Below, piece by piece: positions 47,360 to 57,862 of a DNA stretch of 64,000 bases. The translations under genes and the position numbers were made by a program. A model generated the notes under the pieces. It worked only from the letters and a program-made list of their open reading frames with translations, was not told the DNA's origin and did no database searches. The stretch is from Bradyrhizobium sp. SZCCHNS1050. GTDB taxonomy: Bacteria > Pseudomonadota > Alphaproteobacteria > Rhizobiales > Xanthobacteraceae. Positions within the stretch are counted from its first letter, which is position 1; every line of letters begins with the position of its first letter. The stretch is from NCBI RefSeq assembly GCF_032484785.1, contig NZ_JAUETR010000002.1:62001-126000 (forward strand), read 5' to 3'.

Positions 47360-48349
47360 ATGGCGCTGCCTGAATTCACGATGCGTCAGCTGCTCGAAGC
47401 TGGCGTGCACTTTGGTCACCAGTCTCACCGCTGGAATCCGAAAATGGCCGATTTCATTTTCGGAGCCCGCAACAACATCCACATCATCGATCTCGCCCAG
47501 ACCGTGCCGCTGCTGCACACGGCGCTGCAGGCCGTCAGCGACACCGTCGCCAAGGGCGGCCGCATCCTGTTCGTCGGCACCAAGCGCCAGGCGCAGGACA
47601 ACGTGGCCGATGCAGCCAAGCGCTGCGCGCAGTATTTCGTCAATTCGCGCTGGCTCGGCGGCACGCTGACCAACTGGAAGACGATCTCGGCCTCGATCAA
47701 GCGCCTGCGTCATCTCGACGAGGTGCTGTCCTCGGGCGAAGCCAACTCCTACACCAAGAAGGAGCGGCTGACCCTGCAGCGCGAGCGCGACAAGCTCGAC
47801 CGCTCGCTCGGCGGCATCAAGGACATGGGCGGTCTGCCCGACATGATCTTCGTGATCGACACCAACAAGGAAGACATCGCGATCCAGGAGGCCCAGCGCC
47901 TCAAGATCCCGGTGGCCGCGATCGTCGACACCAATTGCGATCCGAAGGGCATCACCTATGTCGTGCCCGGCAATGACGACGCCGGCCGCGCCATTTCGCT
48001 GTACTGCGACCTGATCGCGCGGGCCGCCATCGACGGCATCTCGCGCGCGCAGGGCGAGCTCGGGATCGACGTCGGCGCCTCGGCGGCTCCGCTCGAGGAA
48101 GATCTTCCGGCTGCGTCCACTTCGACGTTCCAGGGTCTGCCTGGTCCGCGCGGCACCGCCGATGATCTCAAGAAGCTCACCGGCGTGTCCGGTGCGATCG
48201 AGAAGAAGCTCAACGACCTCGGCATCTTCCACTACTGGCAGCTCGCCGAGCTCAACCACGACACCGCGCACCAGATCGGCGAAGAAGTCGGTCTCCCGAG
48301 CCGGGCCGATGCCTGGGTCGCGCAGGCCAAGTCGCTCGCCGACGCGTAA
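47360..48349 (+). CDS. rpsB: 30S ribosomal protein S2 with C-terminal extension
   Basis: 329 residues. The S2 core (about residues 1-235) begins [21 protein letters not shown] and includes KADFIFG-type and [19 protein letters not shown] segments. After an Ala/Ser/Pro linker, residues about 265-329 form an extra helix-hairpin-helix-like domain ([20 protein letters not shown]). E. coli S2 has only 241 residues. The extension is known to me from related Rhizobiales S2 proteins, so it is not an assembly artefact. S2 joins the 30S subunit late and sits at the mRNA exit side. Confidence 0.97.
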   Translation: MALPEFTMRQLLEAGVHFGHQSHRWNPKMADFIFGARNNIHIIDLAQTVPLLHTALQAVSDTVAKGGRILFVGTKRQAQDNVADAAKRCAQYFVNSRWLGGTLTNWKTISASIKRLRHLDEVLSSGEANSYTKKERLTLQRERDKLDRSLGGIKDMGGLPDMIFVIDTNKEDIAIQEAQRLKIPVAAIVDTNCDPKGITYVVPGNDDAGRAISLYCDLIARAAIDGISRAQGELGIDVGASAAPLEEDLPAASTSTFQGLPGPRGTADDLKKLTGVSGAIEKKLNDLGIFHYWQLAELNHDTAHQIGEEVGLPSRADAWVAQAKSLADA

Positions 48350-48367
48350 GACGACACAACACCATTC

Positions 48368-48390
48368 TGGCCGGCGTCTCACGCCGGCCA
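48368..48390. other. perfect hairpin in the rpsB-tsf gap
   Basis: TGGCCGGCGT and ACGCCGGCCA, 10 bp, loop CTC, no T run. Possibly a pause or partial terminator, or a processing site that sets the rpsB to tsf ratio. Confidence 0.55.
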
Positions 48391-48478
48391 TCGCGACTGA
48401 GATAGGTTTTTCCTGGCAGCGGGCGGCGACGAGCCATCCGCTGCGTCGCGCTTTGGACAGGCAAAAGGACGTTCAACG

Positions 48479-49402
48479 ATGGCTAATATCACCGCAGCGA
48501 TGGTGAAGGATCTGCGCGAGTCGACCGGCGCGGGCATGATGGACTGCAAGGCCGCGCTCACCGAGAACGGCGGCGACATGCAGGCCGCGCAGGATTGGCT
48601 GCGCAAGAAGGGCCTGTCGAAGGCCGCCAAGAAGGCCGGTCGCGTTGCGGCCGAGGGCCTGATCGGCGCGCTGACCTCCGGCAAGAAGGGCGTGGTCGTC
48701 GAGGTCAATTCCGAGACCGACTTCGTCGCCCGCAACGAGCACTTCCAGGGTCTGGTCAAGATGATTGCCCAGGTCGCGCTCGACGTCGGGGCCGACGTGG
48801 AGAAGATCAAGGCCGCCAAGGTGGGCAGCATCACGGTCGAGGCCGCGATTGCCGATTCGATCGCCACCATCGGTGAGAACCAGACGCTGCGGCGTGCGGC
48901 TTCGCTCGAAGTGAGCCAAGGCGTCGTGTCGAGCTACGTCCATGGCGCCGTCATCGAGGGTGCCGGCAAGCTCGGCGTGATCGTGGCGCTGGAGTCGCCC
49001 GGCAAGACCGACGAGCTCGCCGTGCTCGGCCGTCAGCTCGCGATGCACGTCGCCGCTGCCAATCCGCAGGCGATCGATGCGGCGGGTCTCGATCCGGAGC
49101 TCGTCAAGCGCGAGAAGGACGTGCTCGCCGACAAGTATCGTCAGCAGGGCAAGCCGGAAAACGTGATCGAGAAGATCGTCGAGTCCGGCCTGAAGACCTA
49201 CTACAAGGAAGTCACCCTGCTCGAGCAGGCCTTCATCCATGACAGCGGCAAGTCGGTCGCGCAGGCGCTGAAGGAAGCCGAAGGCAAGGTCGGCGGTCCG
49301 ATCAAGGTTGCCGGTTTCGTCCGCTATGCCCTCGGTGAGGGTATCGAGAAGGAAGAGACCGACTTCGCTGCCGAAGTCGCCGCCGCCAGCGGCAAGAAGT
49401 AA
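48479..49402 (+). CDS. tsf: elongation factor Ts
   Basis: 307 residues. The N-terminal UBA-like part begins [27 protein letters not shown], followed by the TDFVARN motif ([17 protein letters not shown]) that contacts EF-Tu. It exchanges GDP for GTP on EF-Tu during translation. Downstream of rpsB as in most bacteria, and followed by pyrH, frr and uppS in the usual order. Confidence 0.98.
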   Translation: MANITAAMVKDLRESTGAGMMDCKAALTENGGDMQAAQDWLRKKGLSKAAKKAGRVAAEGLIGALTSGKKGVVVEVNSETDFVARNEHFQGLVKMIAQVALDVGADVEKIKAAKVGSITVEAAIADSIATIGENQTLRRAASLEVSQGVVSSYVHGAVIEGAGKLGVIVALESPGKTDELAVLGRQLAMHVAAANPQAIDAAGLDPELVKREKDVLADKYRQQGKPENVIEKIVESGLKTYYKEVTLLEQAFIHDSGKSVAQALKEAEGKVGGPIKVAGFVRYALGEGIEKEETDFAAEVAAASGKK

Positions 49403-49419
49403 CGACTGAGCACAGTCAC

Positions 49420-49446
49420 GATCCGGCGCGGCGTTCGCGCCGGATC
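49420..49446. other. perfect hairpin in the tsf-pyrH gap
   Basis: GATCCGGCGCG and CGCGCCGGATC form an 11-bp stem with a five-base loop and no T run. It lies between tsf and pyrH and may act as a transcript-stability element or partial terminator. Confidence 0.55.
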
Positions 49447-49476
49447 TCAACGCGCGGGATAGGAGAGCATTGGCAC

Positions 49477-50193
49477 ATGGCTGAGCCGGTCTATCGTCGC
49501 GTCGTGGTCAAGCTGTCCGGCGAATATCTCGCGGGCCCTCATTCCTTCGGCATCGACCAGCCGACCGTCGACCGCATCGCCGATGACCTCATCGCGGCCC
49601 AGAAGCTCGGCGTCGAGATCGCCGTCGTGGTCGGCGGCGGCAACATGGTGCGCGGCGTCGAGGTGTCGTCGCAGGGCGTGTCGCGTCCGACCGGCGACAC
49701 CATGGGCATGCTCGCCACCGTCATGAACTGCCTGGCGCTGGAAGCCGCCATCCAGCGCAAGGGCACCCCGGCGCAGGCGCTCTCCGCTTTCGTCATGCCG
49801 GAGGTGTGCGAGCTGTTCACCCGCGCTGCGGCGCACAAGTCGCTGGCCGAAGGACGCATCGTCGTGCTCGGGGGCGGCACCGGCAATCCCTATTTCACGA
49901 CCGATACCACAGCGGTCTTGCGGGCGGCCGAGATCGGTGCCCAGGCCGTGCTCAAGGCCACCAATGTCGATGGCGTCTATAGCGCCGATCCCAAGAAGGA
50001 TCCGGCCGCCAAGCGCTTCGACCGGCTGACCCATTCGCAGGCCATCGAAGGCGGCTACAAGGTCATGGACGCGACCGCATTCGCCCTTGCCCGGGAAACG
50101 TCGCTGCCTATCATTGTGTTCTCCATTGCCGAACCGGGCTCGATCGGCGCGATGCTGCAGGGCGAAGGGCGCGGCACCATCGTCGCGGGGTGA
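49477..50193 (+). CDS. pyrH: UMP kinase
   Basis: 238 residues. Amino-acid-kinase fold: [12 protein letters not shown] near the N-terminus, [36 protein letters not shown], and [17 protein letters not shown]. Phosphorylates UMP to UDP and is typically GTP-activated and UTP-inhibited. Start [13 protein letters not shown] has GGAGAG upstream. Confidence 0.98.
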   Translation: MAEPVYRRVVVKLSGEYLAGPHSFGIDQPTVDRIADDLIAAQKLGVEIAVVVGGGNMVRGVEVSSQGVSRPTGDTMGMLATVMNCLALEAAIQRKGTPAQALSAFVMPEVCELFTRAAAHKSLAEGRIVVLGGGTGNPYFTTDTTAVLRAAEIGAQAVLKATNVDGVYSADPKKDPAAKRFDRLTHSQAIEGGYKVMDATAFALARETSLPIIVFSIAEPGSIGAMLQGEGRGTIVAG

Positions 50194-50355
50194 GCCGCGG
50201 CACCGTCGGCCGCCGGTGTTGGACCGATCCCGAGCCTGCGGTAGAAGCGTAAGCGAGACAGGATTTCATCCGGGAGTCGCCCGAGTCCGGCCGCAGGCAT
50301 TTCAAGGCCTGGCAGAGCCGGCCGCAACGCCCCGGATTGCAGAAAGGAAAGCGTG

Positions 50356-50919
50356 ATGAGCACGGGCAATTTCGACCTCAACGAACTGAAGCGCCGCATG
50401 CAGGGCGCGACCCAGGCGCTGAAGCACGAGCTCGGCGGCCTGCGCACCGGCCGCGCCTCGGCGTCGATGGTGGAGCCGGTCCAGGTCGAAGCCTATGGCT
50501 CGCACATGCCGCTCAACCAGCTCGCGACCGTCTCCGTTCCCGAGCCGCGCCTGCTCTCGGTGCAGGTCTGGGACCGCTCCATGGTCAAGGCCGTCGAGAA
50601 GGCGATCGTCGATTCCAACCTCGGCCTGTCGCCGGCGACCGAAGGCCAGGTGATCCGGCTGCGCATTCCCGAGCTCAACCAGGAGCGGCGCAAGGAGCTG
50701 GTCAAGGTCGCGCATAAATATGCGGAAGCTGCCCGTGTCGCCGTCCGCCATGTCCGCCGCGACGGTCTCGATACCCTCAAGAAGCTCGAGAAGAATCACG
50801 AGATGTCCGAGGACGATCAGGAGCGCCTCGCTGCCGACGTGCAGAAGGCGACCGACAGCGTGATCTCGGAGATCGACCAGCTGCTGGCGGCGAAGGAAAA
50901 GGAAATCCTCACCGTCTGA
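50356..50919 (+). CDS. frr: ribosome recycling factor
   Basis: Start set at ATG 50356 (a GTG one codon upstream is in frame), with AAAGGAAA just upstream. 187 residues. Conserved segments: [35 protein letters not shown], and [21 protein letters not shown]. Splits the post-termination ribosome together with EF-G. About 160 bases without a gene lie between pyrH and frr. Confidence 0.98.
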   Translation: MSTGNFDLNELKRRMQGATQALKHELGGLRTGRASASMVEPVQVEAYGSHMPLNQLATVSVPEPRLLSVQVWDRSMVKAVEKAIVDSNLGLSPATEGQVIRLRIPELNQERRKELVKVAHKYAEAARVAVRHVRRDGLDTLKKLEKNHEMSEDDQERLAADVQKATDSVISEIDQLLAAKEKEILTV

Positions 50920-50931
50920 AGGATGCGCTTG

Positions 50932-51690
50932 ATGTCCAATGCCGCGGCCCCGATGACGGAGGCGCCGGACCGGTCCGACGGACCGGCCCATGTTGCCATC
51001 ATCATGGATGGCAACGGCCGCTGGGCTGCGGCCCGCGGGCTGCCGCGCGCGGAAGGGCATCGCCGTGGCGTCGAGGCGTTGCGCCGCGTGGTGCGCGCCT
51101 CGCATGAGCTCGGCATTCGCTATCTCACCATCTTCTCGTTCTCGTCCGAGAACTGGTCGCGTCCGGCCAGCGAGATCGGCGACCTGTTTGGGCTGCTCCG
51201 CCGCTTCATCCGCAACGATCTCGCGACCCTGCATCGCGACGGCGTGCGTGTCAGGGTGATCGGCGAGCGCGACGGGCTCGAGCCCGACATCTGCGCGCTC
51301 CTCAGCGAGGCCGAGGAACTGACCCGGGGCAACACCAAGCTCACGCTCGTGGTCGCCTTCAACTACGGCTCGCGCCAGGAGATCGCGCGCGCGGCGCAGC
51401 GTCTGGCCCGCGAGGTCGCCGAGGGCCGGCGCGATCCGGCTTCGATCGATGCCGATGCGATCGGCGCTCATCTCGATGCACCCGATATTCCCGATCCCGA
51501 TCTCATCATCCGCACCAGCGGCGAGCAGCGGTTGTCCAACTTCCTGATGTGGCAGGCGGCCTATAGCGAGCTGGTGTTCGTGCCGATCCATTGGCCCGAC
51601 TTCGACAAGGCCGCGCTGGAGGGCGCGATCGCCGAGTTCGGCCGGCGTGAACGCCGCTTCGGCGGTCTCGTGGCGAAAACCGCCTCGTGA
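50932..51690 (+). CDS. uppS: isoprenyl transferase (undecaprenyl diphosphate synthase type)
   Basis: Start set at ATG 50932, since AAGGA at 50919-50923 is well spaced before it; ATG 50923 is in frame but too close. 252 residues. [13 protein letters not shown] holds the catalytic aspartate; [20 protein letters not shown] and [23 protein letters not shown] follow. Makes the C55 lipid carrier for peptidoglycan and other wall polymers. Its stop overlaps the cdsA start (GTGA). Confidence 0.96.
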   Translation: MSNAAAPMTEAPDRSDGPAHVAIIMDGNGRWAAARGLPRAEGHRRGVEALRRVVRASHELGIRYLTIFSFSSENWSRPASEIGDLFGLLRRFIRNDLATLHRDGVRVRVIGERDGLEPDICALLSEAEELTRGNTKLTLVVAFNYGSRQEIARAAQRLAREVAEGRRDPASIDADAIGAHLDAPDIPDPDLIIRTSGEQRLSNFLMWQAAYSELVFVPIHWPDFDKAALEGAIAEFGRRERRFGGLVAKTAS

Positions 51691-52574
51691 CCAAACCGGA
51701 TACCGCAGCCGTGAGAGACGCCGCCAACGCCGCGCAGCGCAATGATCCCGCGCCGCCGAAAAAGGCTGCAACCAGCAATCTGGTGATGCGGGTTGCCGCG
51801 GCGCTGGTGCTGGTGCCGCTGGCGCTCGGCGCCGCCTATGCCGGCGGCGTATTCTGGACCGCACTGGTCACGGTGGTCGCGGTCGGCCTGTATCTCGAAT
51901 GGCTGATGGTGGTGGGCGAGGTTCGCACGGCCAGCGTCGGCACAGCCGGCGCACTGGCCATCGGCGTTGCCGGCCTTTGCTGCGCCTATGGCCTGATCGA
52001 CTTCGCCGTCGTCGTGCTTGGGCTCGGCCTGGTCGCGGTCACGGCGCTCGCTGCGGGACGTCGCGCCTGGGTGGCCGCCGGCTTCGTCTATGCGTCGGCC
52101 GCCGAGCTCGGCTCGGTGCTGGTGCGCTTCGATGCGGCCGAGGGATGGCATGCGCTGGTGCTGGTGTTTCTGGTCGTATGGGCCAGCGACATCGGCGGCT
52201 ACGTTGCGGGCCGCAGCATCGGCGGGCCGAAGCTCGCGCCGCGGATCAGCCCGAACAAGACCTGGGCCGGCGCCGTCGGCGGCTTCGCCGCCAGCCTCGT
52301 CGCCGCGGCCGCCTGGTCGATGGCCGGCGCCGGCGGCCTGATGGCGATGCTTGTGCTCGCCGCGGCGCTGTCGGTGGTCTCGCAGCTCGGCGACCTGCTC
52401 GAATCTGCGGTGAAGCGGCAGTTCGGGGTCAAGGACTCCAGTCACATCATTCCCGGCCATGGCGGCCTGTTGGATCGCCTGGACGGCTATGTCGCGGCGA
52501 TCGTCGTCGCTGCGTTGCTCGGTTTGCTGCGCGGCGGCCTCGATGGCGTCGGCCGCGGTCTTCTGGTTTGGTGA
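51687..52574 (+). CDS. cdsA: phosphatidate cytidylyltransferase
   Basis: 295 residues from a GTG in the uppS stop. Hydrophobic with about eight spans; the first 34 residues are polar. The CDP-alcohol signature is visible near the C-terminus ([16 protein letters not shown], then [19 protein letters not shown]). It makes CDP-diacylglycerol for phospholipid synthesis in the inner membrane. Confidence 0.95.
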   Translation: MTKPDTAAVRDAANAAQRNDPAPPKKAATSNLVMRVAAALVLVPLALGAAYAGGVFWTALVTVVAVGLYLEWLMVVGEVRTASVGTAGALAIGVAGLCCAYGLIDFAVVVLGLGLVAVTALAAGRRAWVAAGFVYASAAELGSVLVRFDAAEGWHALVLVFLVVWASDIGGYVAGRSIGGPKLAPRISPNKTWAGAVGGFAASLVAAAAWSMAGAGGLMAMLVLAAALSVVSQLGDLLESAVKRQFGVKDSSHIIPGHGGLLDRLDGYVAAIVVAALLGLLRGGLDGVGRGLLVW

Positions 52575-52615
52575 CCGGCAGCGCGGCTGGCCGGTCGAGA
52601 TTGTTTGGTGAGAAC

Positions 52616-53839
52616 ATGAGCGCAGTGCCATTGCGGAACAACAAGGCCGGTCTCGCGGAGGTGCGCAGCGTCACCGTGCTCGGCGCCACCGGCTCGATCG
52701 GCGATTCGACCATGGACCTCGTGCGCGGCGCGCCGGAGCGCTACCGCGTCGAGGCGCTGACCGGCAACAGCAACGTCCAGGGCCTGGTGAAGCTGGCCCG
52801 GGAGTTCAACCCGCGCTTCGTGGCGGTGGCCGATCCGGCCGGCCTCGACGAGCTGCGCGACGCGCTGGCGGGCACCGGGATCGAATGCGGGGCAGGGGAG
52901 AGCGCCATCATCGAGGCGGCAGCCCGTCCCGCCGACTGGGTCATGGCCGCCGTCTCCGGCGCCGCCGGCCTCAAGCCGGCGCTCGCCGCGGTGGACCGCG
53001 GCGCGACCGTGGCGCTCGCCAACAAGGAATGCCTGGTCTGTGCCGGCGATTTCTTCATGGAGCGGGCCGCGCGGGCTGGCGCCTGCATCCTGCCGGCCGA
53101 TTCGGAGCACAACGCGCTGTTCCAGGCGCTGTCCTCGGGCAATCGCGAGGAACTGGTGCGGGTGATCATCACCGCCTCGGGCGGCCCGTTCCGCACCTGG
53201 GCGCCGGCCGATATCGAGCAGGCGACCTTGGCCCAGGCGCTGAAACATCCGAACTGGAGCATGGGCCAGAAGATCACGATCGATTCGGCCTCGATGATGA
53301 ACAAGGGCCTCGAGGTGATCGAGGCGTCCTACCTGTTCGCGCTGTCGCCCGACGAGATCGACGTCCTGGTCCATCCGCAGTCCATCGTCCACGGCATGGT
53401 CGAGTTCTCCGACCGTTCGGTGGTGGCGCAGCTCGGCGCGCCGGACATGAGGATTCCGATCGCCCACTGCCTCGGCTGGCCGGAGCGCATCAAGGGTCCG
53501 TCGGCCCGGCTCGATCTCGCCAAGATCGGCACGCTGACCTTCGAGGCCCCGGACTTCGAGCGGTTCCCCGGTCTGCGGCTGGCGTACGATTCGCTGCGCA
53601 CCGGGCGCGGCGCGACGACGGTGTTCAACGCGGCCAACGAGGTTGCCGTCGCGGCCTTCATCGCTGGTCACATCCGGTTCGGTGCGATCGCCCGGCTGGT
53701 CGAGGCGACCCTCGAGGACTGGACGCGTTCGGGTAATCTGGCACCATTGACCTCGGCGGACGACGCCATCGCCATTGACCATGACGCGCGAAAAAGGGCC
53801 TCCGGCCTCTTGCCTCAAATCGCCGCAAAAGCATCTTAA
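52616..53839 (+). CDS. dxr: 1-deoxy-D-xylulose-5-phosphate reductoisomerase
   Basis: Start set at ATG 52616 ([12 protein letters not shown]); the frame upstream is a shadow of cdsA. 407 residues. NADPH motif [28 protein letters not shown], the metal and substrate segment [20 protein letters not shown], and the [12 protein letters not shown] loop. Second step of the MEP isoprenoid pathway, making precursors that UppS uses, which explains the grouping. Confidence 0.97.
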   Translation: MSAVPLRNNKAGLAEVRSVTVLGATGSIGDSTMDLVRGAPERYRVEALTGNSNVQGLVKLAREFNPRFVAVADPAGLDELRDALAGTGIECGAGESAIIEAAARPADWVMAAVSGAAGLKPALAAVDRGATVALANKECLVCAGDFFMERAARAGACILPADSEHNALFQALSSGNREELVRVIITASGGPFRTWAPADIEQATLAQALKHPNWSMGQKITIDSASMMNKGLEVIEASYLFALSPDEIDVLVHPQSIVHGMVEFSDRSVVAQLGAPDMRIPIAHCLGWPERIKGPSARLDLAKIGTLTFEAPDFERFPGLRLAYDSLRTGRGATTVFNAANEVAVAAFIAGHIRFGAIARLVEATLEDWTRSGNLAPLTSADDAIAIDHDARKRASGLLPQIAAKAS

Positions 53840-53878
53840 AGGGTTGGACGGGCCACCGGCCCATCGGGAAGGTCATCG

Positions 53879-55030
53879 ATGTCGGAATTTTTCCACCATA
53901 TCTTCAATACGTTGAGCCACGGCCTTCTCGGCTACATCGTCCCGTTCCTGTTCGTGCTGACGATCGTGGTGTTTTTCCACGAACTCGGCCATTTCCTGAT
54001 CGCGCGCTGGGCCGGCGTGAAGGTGTTGACGTTTTCGCTCGGATTTGGCCCAGAACTGATCGGTTTCAACGACCGCCACAACACCCGCTGGAAGATCTCG
54101 GCGATCCCGCTCGGCGGCTACGTGAAGTTCTTCGGCGACGAATCCGAGGCCTCGACGCCTTCGGCCGAGGCGCTCGCCAAGATGACGGCCGAGGAGCGGG
54201 CCGACAGCTTCCACCACAAGACCGTCGGTCAGCGCGCTGCGATCGTCGCGGCCGGCCCGATCGCCAATTTCATCCTCGCGGTCATCATCTTCGCCGGCAT
54301 GGCGCTGTATTTCGGCAAGCCGAACACGACCCCGCGGGTCGATGCCGTCCAGCCGGACAGCGTCGCGGCCCAGGCCGGCTTCAAGGACGGTGACGTCGTC
54401 GCCGCCATCGACGGCCGGGCGATCGAGACCTTCGCCGACATGCAGCGCGTCGTCTCGGTCAGCGCCGGCACCGAATTGTCCTTCCTGATCAAGCGGGACG
54501 GCACGGAACTCACCCTGAAGGCGACGCCGGCGCTCAAGGAGGTCAAGGACCTGTTCGGCAACAGCCACCGGATCGGCGTGCTCGGCATCCAGTACAACGC
54601 CAAGCCGGACGAATCGCGGTCGATCCCCGTCGGGTTCCTCGAGTCGATCAAGATCGGTTTCGAGCAGGTCTGGTTCATCATCTCCACGACCTTCAAGTTC
54701 ATCGCCTCGCTGTTCGCGGGCGCCGGAAGCGCTGGCGACGTCGGCGGTCCGATCCGAATCGCACAACTCTCGGGACAGGCAGCCAGCCTCGGCTTCCAGT
54801 TCGTTGTGCAACTGTGCGCGACGCTGTCGGTCTCGATCGGGCTCCTGAACCTGTTCCCGGTTCCGCTGCTCGATGGCGGACACCTGTTGTTCTATGGGGT
54901 CGAGGCCGTCCGCGGCCGGCCGCTGTCGGAGCGGGCGCAGGAGATGGGGTTCCGAATCGGCCTCGGGCTGGTTCTCATGCTGATGGTCTTTGCAACCTAT
55001 AACGATATCCTTCACCTCGCCGGGTCCTGA
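53879..55030 (+). CDS. rseP: site-2 protease RseP
   Basis: 383 residues. The zinc motif HELGH (H34-E35, H38) lies in the first span (VVFFHELGHFLIARWAGV). One PDZ domain follows at about residues 120-200 (VQPDSVAAQAGFKDGDVVAAIDG). The second half of the active site is LNLFPVPLLDGGHLLFYGVEAVRGRPL. It cleaves anti-sigma factors or leftover signal peptides within the membrane. The rseP-bamA-lpxD-fabZ order is widely conserved. E. coli RseP has two PDZ domains, while one is seen here. Confidence 0.95.
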   Translation: MSEFFHHIFNTLSHGLLGYIVPFLFVLTIVVFFHELGHFLIARWAGVKVLTFSLGFGPELIGFNDRHNTRWKISAIPLGGYVKFFGDESEASTPSAEALAKMTAEERADSFHHKTVGQRAAIVAAGPIANFILAVIIFAGMALYFGKPNTTPRVDAVQPDSVAAQAGFKDGDVVAAIDGRAIETFADMQRVVSVSAGTELSFLIKRDGTELTLKATPALKEVKDLFGNSHRIGVLGIQYNAKPDESRSIPVGFLESIKIGFEQVWFIISTTFKFIASLFAGAGSAGDVGGPIRIAQLSGQAASLGFQFVVQLCATLSVSIGLLNLFPVPLLDGGHLLFYGVEAVRGRPLSERAQEMGFRIGLGLVLMLMVFATYNDILHLAGS

Positions 55031-55204
55031 GCGCGGCTTTTTTACGACGTGGCCGTTGGGCAACGTTTTGAAACGAATTTGAAAATTCAGAGAGATCCGG
55101 CGTTTGCCGCCGGGTCCAAATTGGCTACAAGCGAACGACAAATGGGAATCTGTCGGGTTCGTAGGGGTACGGAACCGGCAACGGAATATAAGGGCGCGTA
55201 GCGC

Positions 55205-57745
55205 ATGAAGTTCGGATTGCGGGTGCGGGGGGGCTTGGCGGCCGCCTTTATCATGTTCGCCGGCCCGGTGGCTTTGCCGCTGGCGAGCGTGGTTCTTTCG
55301 TCGCCAGCTGCGGCTCAGACGGTCAACTCGATCGAAGTGGTCGGTAACCGCCGCGTCGAGCTGGAGACCATCCGATCGTACTTCAAGCCGGGCCCCGGCG
55401 GGACGCTCGACGCCGGCCGGGTCGATGACGGCCTCAAGGCGCTGATCGAGACCGGCCTGTTCTCCGACGTGAAGATCAACCGCCAGGGCGGGCGCCTGAT
55501 CGTCACGGTCGTCGAGAACCCGGTGATCGGCCGCGTCGCGTTCGAGGGCAACAAGAAGGTCAAGGACGAGCAGCTCCAGGCGGAAGTGCAGTCGAAGCCG
55601 CGCGGCACGCTGTCGCGCCCGATGGTGCAGTCCGACGCCCAGCGCATCGCGGAGATCTATCGCCGCTCGGGCCGTTACGACGTGCGCGTCACGCCGGAAA
55701 TGATCGAGCAGCCGAACAACCGCGTCGACCTGATCTTCACGATCGAGGAAGGCGCGAAGACCGGCGTGAAGTCGATCGAGTTCGTCGGCAACAACGCCTT
55801 CTCGTCCTATCGCCTCAAGGACGTCATCAAGACCCGCGAGACCAACCTCCTGAGCTTTCTCGGCTCGGGCGACGTCTACGATCCGGACCGTGTCGAGGCC
55901 GACCGCGACCTGATTCGCCGCTTCTACCTGAAGAACGGCTATGCCGACGTGCAGGTCGTGGCTGCGCTCAGCGAGTACGATCCGGAGCGCAAGGGCTTCC
56001 TCGTGACCTTCAAGATCGAGGAAGGCCAGCAGTATCGGGTCGGTTCGGTCGACTTCCAGTCGTCGATCGCGACGCTCGACGCCACCACGCTGCGCGGATA
56101 TTCGCGCGTCAGCGTCGGCTCGCTCTACAACGTCGAGAACATCGAGAAGTCGGTCGAGGAGATGCAGATCGAGGCCTCGCGGCGCGGCTACGCGTTCGCG
56201 GTGGTCCGTCCGCGCGGCGATCGCAACTTCGAGGCTCATACGGTGTCGGTCGTGTTCGCCATCGACGAGGGCCCGCGCACCTATATCGAGCGCATCAACA
56301 TCCGCGGCAACACCCGCACCCGTGACTACGTCATTCGCCGCGAGTTCGATATCTCCGAGGGCGACGCCTACAACCGCGCCCTGGTGGACCGTGCCGAGCG
56401 CCGCCTGAAGAACCTCGACTTCTTCAAGGACGTGAAGATCGTCACCGAGCCGGGCTCTTCGAGCGACCGCGTGGTCCTGAACGTCAACCTGGAAGAGAAG
56501 TCGACCGGTGACTTCTCGATCTCCGGCGGTTATTCGACCACGGACGGTGCACTCGCCGAGGTCTCGATCTCCGAGCGCAACTTCCTCGGCCGCGGCCTGT
56601 TCGCCAAGGCGTCGGTGACCTACGGCCAGTTCGCCCGCGGCTACTCGCTGTCGTTCGTCGAGCCCTATCTGCTCGACTACCGGGTCGCGCTGGGCCTCGA
56701 CCTGTACCAGCGCCAGCAGCTCGCCAACAACTTCATCTCCTACGGCACCAAGACGCTCGGCTTCAGCCCGCGCCTCGGCTTCCAGTTGCGTGAAGACCTG
56801 TCGCTGCAACTGCGCTACTCGATCTACCGCCAGGAGATCTCGCTGCCGGCGACGCTGTCGGACTGTAACAACGTCGCGGCCGGCACCCTGATCGGCAACC
56901 GCTTCGTGCCGTTCAATCCGACGCCGGCGTTCATCAATGCCAATGGTCTCGCCGATCCGAACGGCGGTCTCGGCTGCTTTGCCAACGGCGAGGCGTCGCT
57001 GCCGGTGCGCCAGGAGCTGGCGAACGGCGCGACCCTGACCTCGGCGCTGGGCTATACGCTGAACTACAACACGCTCGACAACAACAAGAACCCGACCGAC
57101 GGCCTGCTGGTCGACTTCAAGCAGGACTTCGCGGGTGTCGGCGGCGATGTGTCGTACCTGAAGACCGCGTTCGATGCGAAGTACTTCACCCCGCTGGTGT
57201 CGGACATCGTCAGCATCGTCCACCTCCAGGGCGGCATCCTGAACAAGATCGGCAATACGCAGCTGCGCATGCTCGATCACTTCCAGATGGGTCCGAACCT
57301 GGTTCGCGGCTTCGCTCCGAACGGCATTGGTCCGCGCGATATCAATCCGTTCGGCACGCAGGATGCGCTGGGCGGCACCAAGTACTGGGGCGCTTCGCTC
57401 GAACTGCAGATGCCGTTCTGGTTCCTGCCCAAGGAGACGGGCCTGAAGGGTGCCGTCTACGCCGACGCTGGCGGCCTGTGGGGCTATCAGGGTCCGACGT
57501 CCTGGGCTGCGACGGGCGAGGTTAATACCCCCGGCTGCATCAAGCCGACGCGCAACCCGAACAACGCCGGCACCTGCCTTGGTCTGCAGTTCGATGACCA
57601 GAACAAGGTCCGGACCTCGGTCGGCGTGGGTCTGGTGTGGGCGTCGCCGTTCGGTCCGCTGCGCTTCGACTACGCGATCCCGCTCACCAAGGGTCAGTTC
57701 GACCGGACGCAGGAATTCCGGTTCGGCGGCGGTACCTCGTTCTGA
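55205..57745 (+). CDS. bamA: outer membrane protein assembly factor BamA
   Basis: 846 residues. Signal peptide cleaved near AAAQT. Five POTRA domains in the first about 430 residues (INSIEVVGN-type start NSIEVVGNRRVELETIR, RVAFEGNKKVKDEQL, KSIEFVGNNAFSSYRLKDV, then QQYRVGSVDF, and ERINIRGNTRTRDYVIRREF). The 16-strand barrel ends in RTQEFRFGGGTSF with the terminal Phe signal. The insertase motif VRGF (LVRGFAPNGIGPRDIN) is present. It folds beta-barrel proteins into the outer membrane, including the Omp25-like proteins here. A terminator follows. Confidence 0.97.
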   Translation: MKFGLRVRGGLAAAFIMFAGPVALPLASVVLSSPAAAQTVNSIEVVGNRRVELETIRSYFKPGPGGTLDAGRVDDGLKALIETGLFSDVKINRQGGRLIVTVVENPVIGRVAFEGNKKVKDEQLQAEVQSKPRGTLSRPMVQSDAQRIAEIYRRSGRYDVRVTPEMIEQPNNRVDLIFTIEEGAKTGVKSIEFVGNNAFSSYRLKDVIKTRETNLLSFLGSGDVYDPDRVEADRDLIRRFYLKNGYADVQVVAALSEYDPERKGFLVTFKIEEGQQYRVGSVDFQSSIATLDATTLRGYSRVSVGSLYNVENIEKSVEEMQIEASRRGYAFAVVRPRGDRNFEAHTVSVVFAIDEGPRTYIERINIRGNTRTRDYVIRREFDISEGDAYNRALVDRAERRLKNLDFFKDVKIVTEPGSSSDRVVLNVNLEEKSTGDFSISGGYSTTDGALAEVSISERNFLGRGLFAKASVTYGQFARGYSLSFVEPYLLDYRVALGLDLYQRQQLANNFISYGTKTLGFSPRLGFQLREDLSLQLRYSIYRQEISLPATLSDCNNVAAGTLIGNRFVPFNPTPAFINANGLADPNGGLGCFANGEASLPVRQELANGATLTSALGYTLNYNTLDNNKNPTDGLLVDFKQDFAGVGGDVSYLKTAFDAKYFTPLVSDIVSIVHLQGGILNKIGNTQLRMLDHFQMGPNLVRGFAPNGIGPRDINPFGTQDALGGTKYWGASLELQMPFWFLPKETGLKGAVYADAGGLWGYQGPTSWAATGEVNTPGCIKPTRNPNNAGTCLGLQFDDQNKVRTSVGVGLVWASPFGPLRFDYAIPLTKGQFDRTQEFRFGGGTSF

Positions 57746-57802
57746 GCCTGGGCCGATCGAATCCGGGTTGGCATCGACCAACCTCGCCGGTGTAAGAAAT
57801 GG

Positions 57803-57843
57803 GAGCTCGGTTCCGGGACACCGGAGCCGGGCTCTGACTTTTT
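57803..57843 (+). terminator. rho-independent terminator between bamA and lpxD
   Basis: The arm 57803-57816 pairs with 57821-57834 over 14 bp (two G-T pairs), loop GACA, and a T5 run at 57839-57843. It separates rseP-bamA from the lipid A genes, though readthrough is possible as in other bacteria. Confidence 0.82.
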
Positions 57844-57862
57844 GTCTTGAGAGTACGACGGA

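Noticed and set aside
48150..48349. The rpsB extension as a frameshift or fusion artefact
   Set aside because: The frame is continuous with normal codon use and the extension is familiar in related Rhizobiales S2 proteins.
55140..55204. GGAAC at 55172 as an EcfG (general stress) -35 element for bamA
   Set aside because: No matching CGTT -10 at 16-17 bases was found; the nearest similar bases are about 21 bases away.
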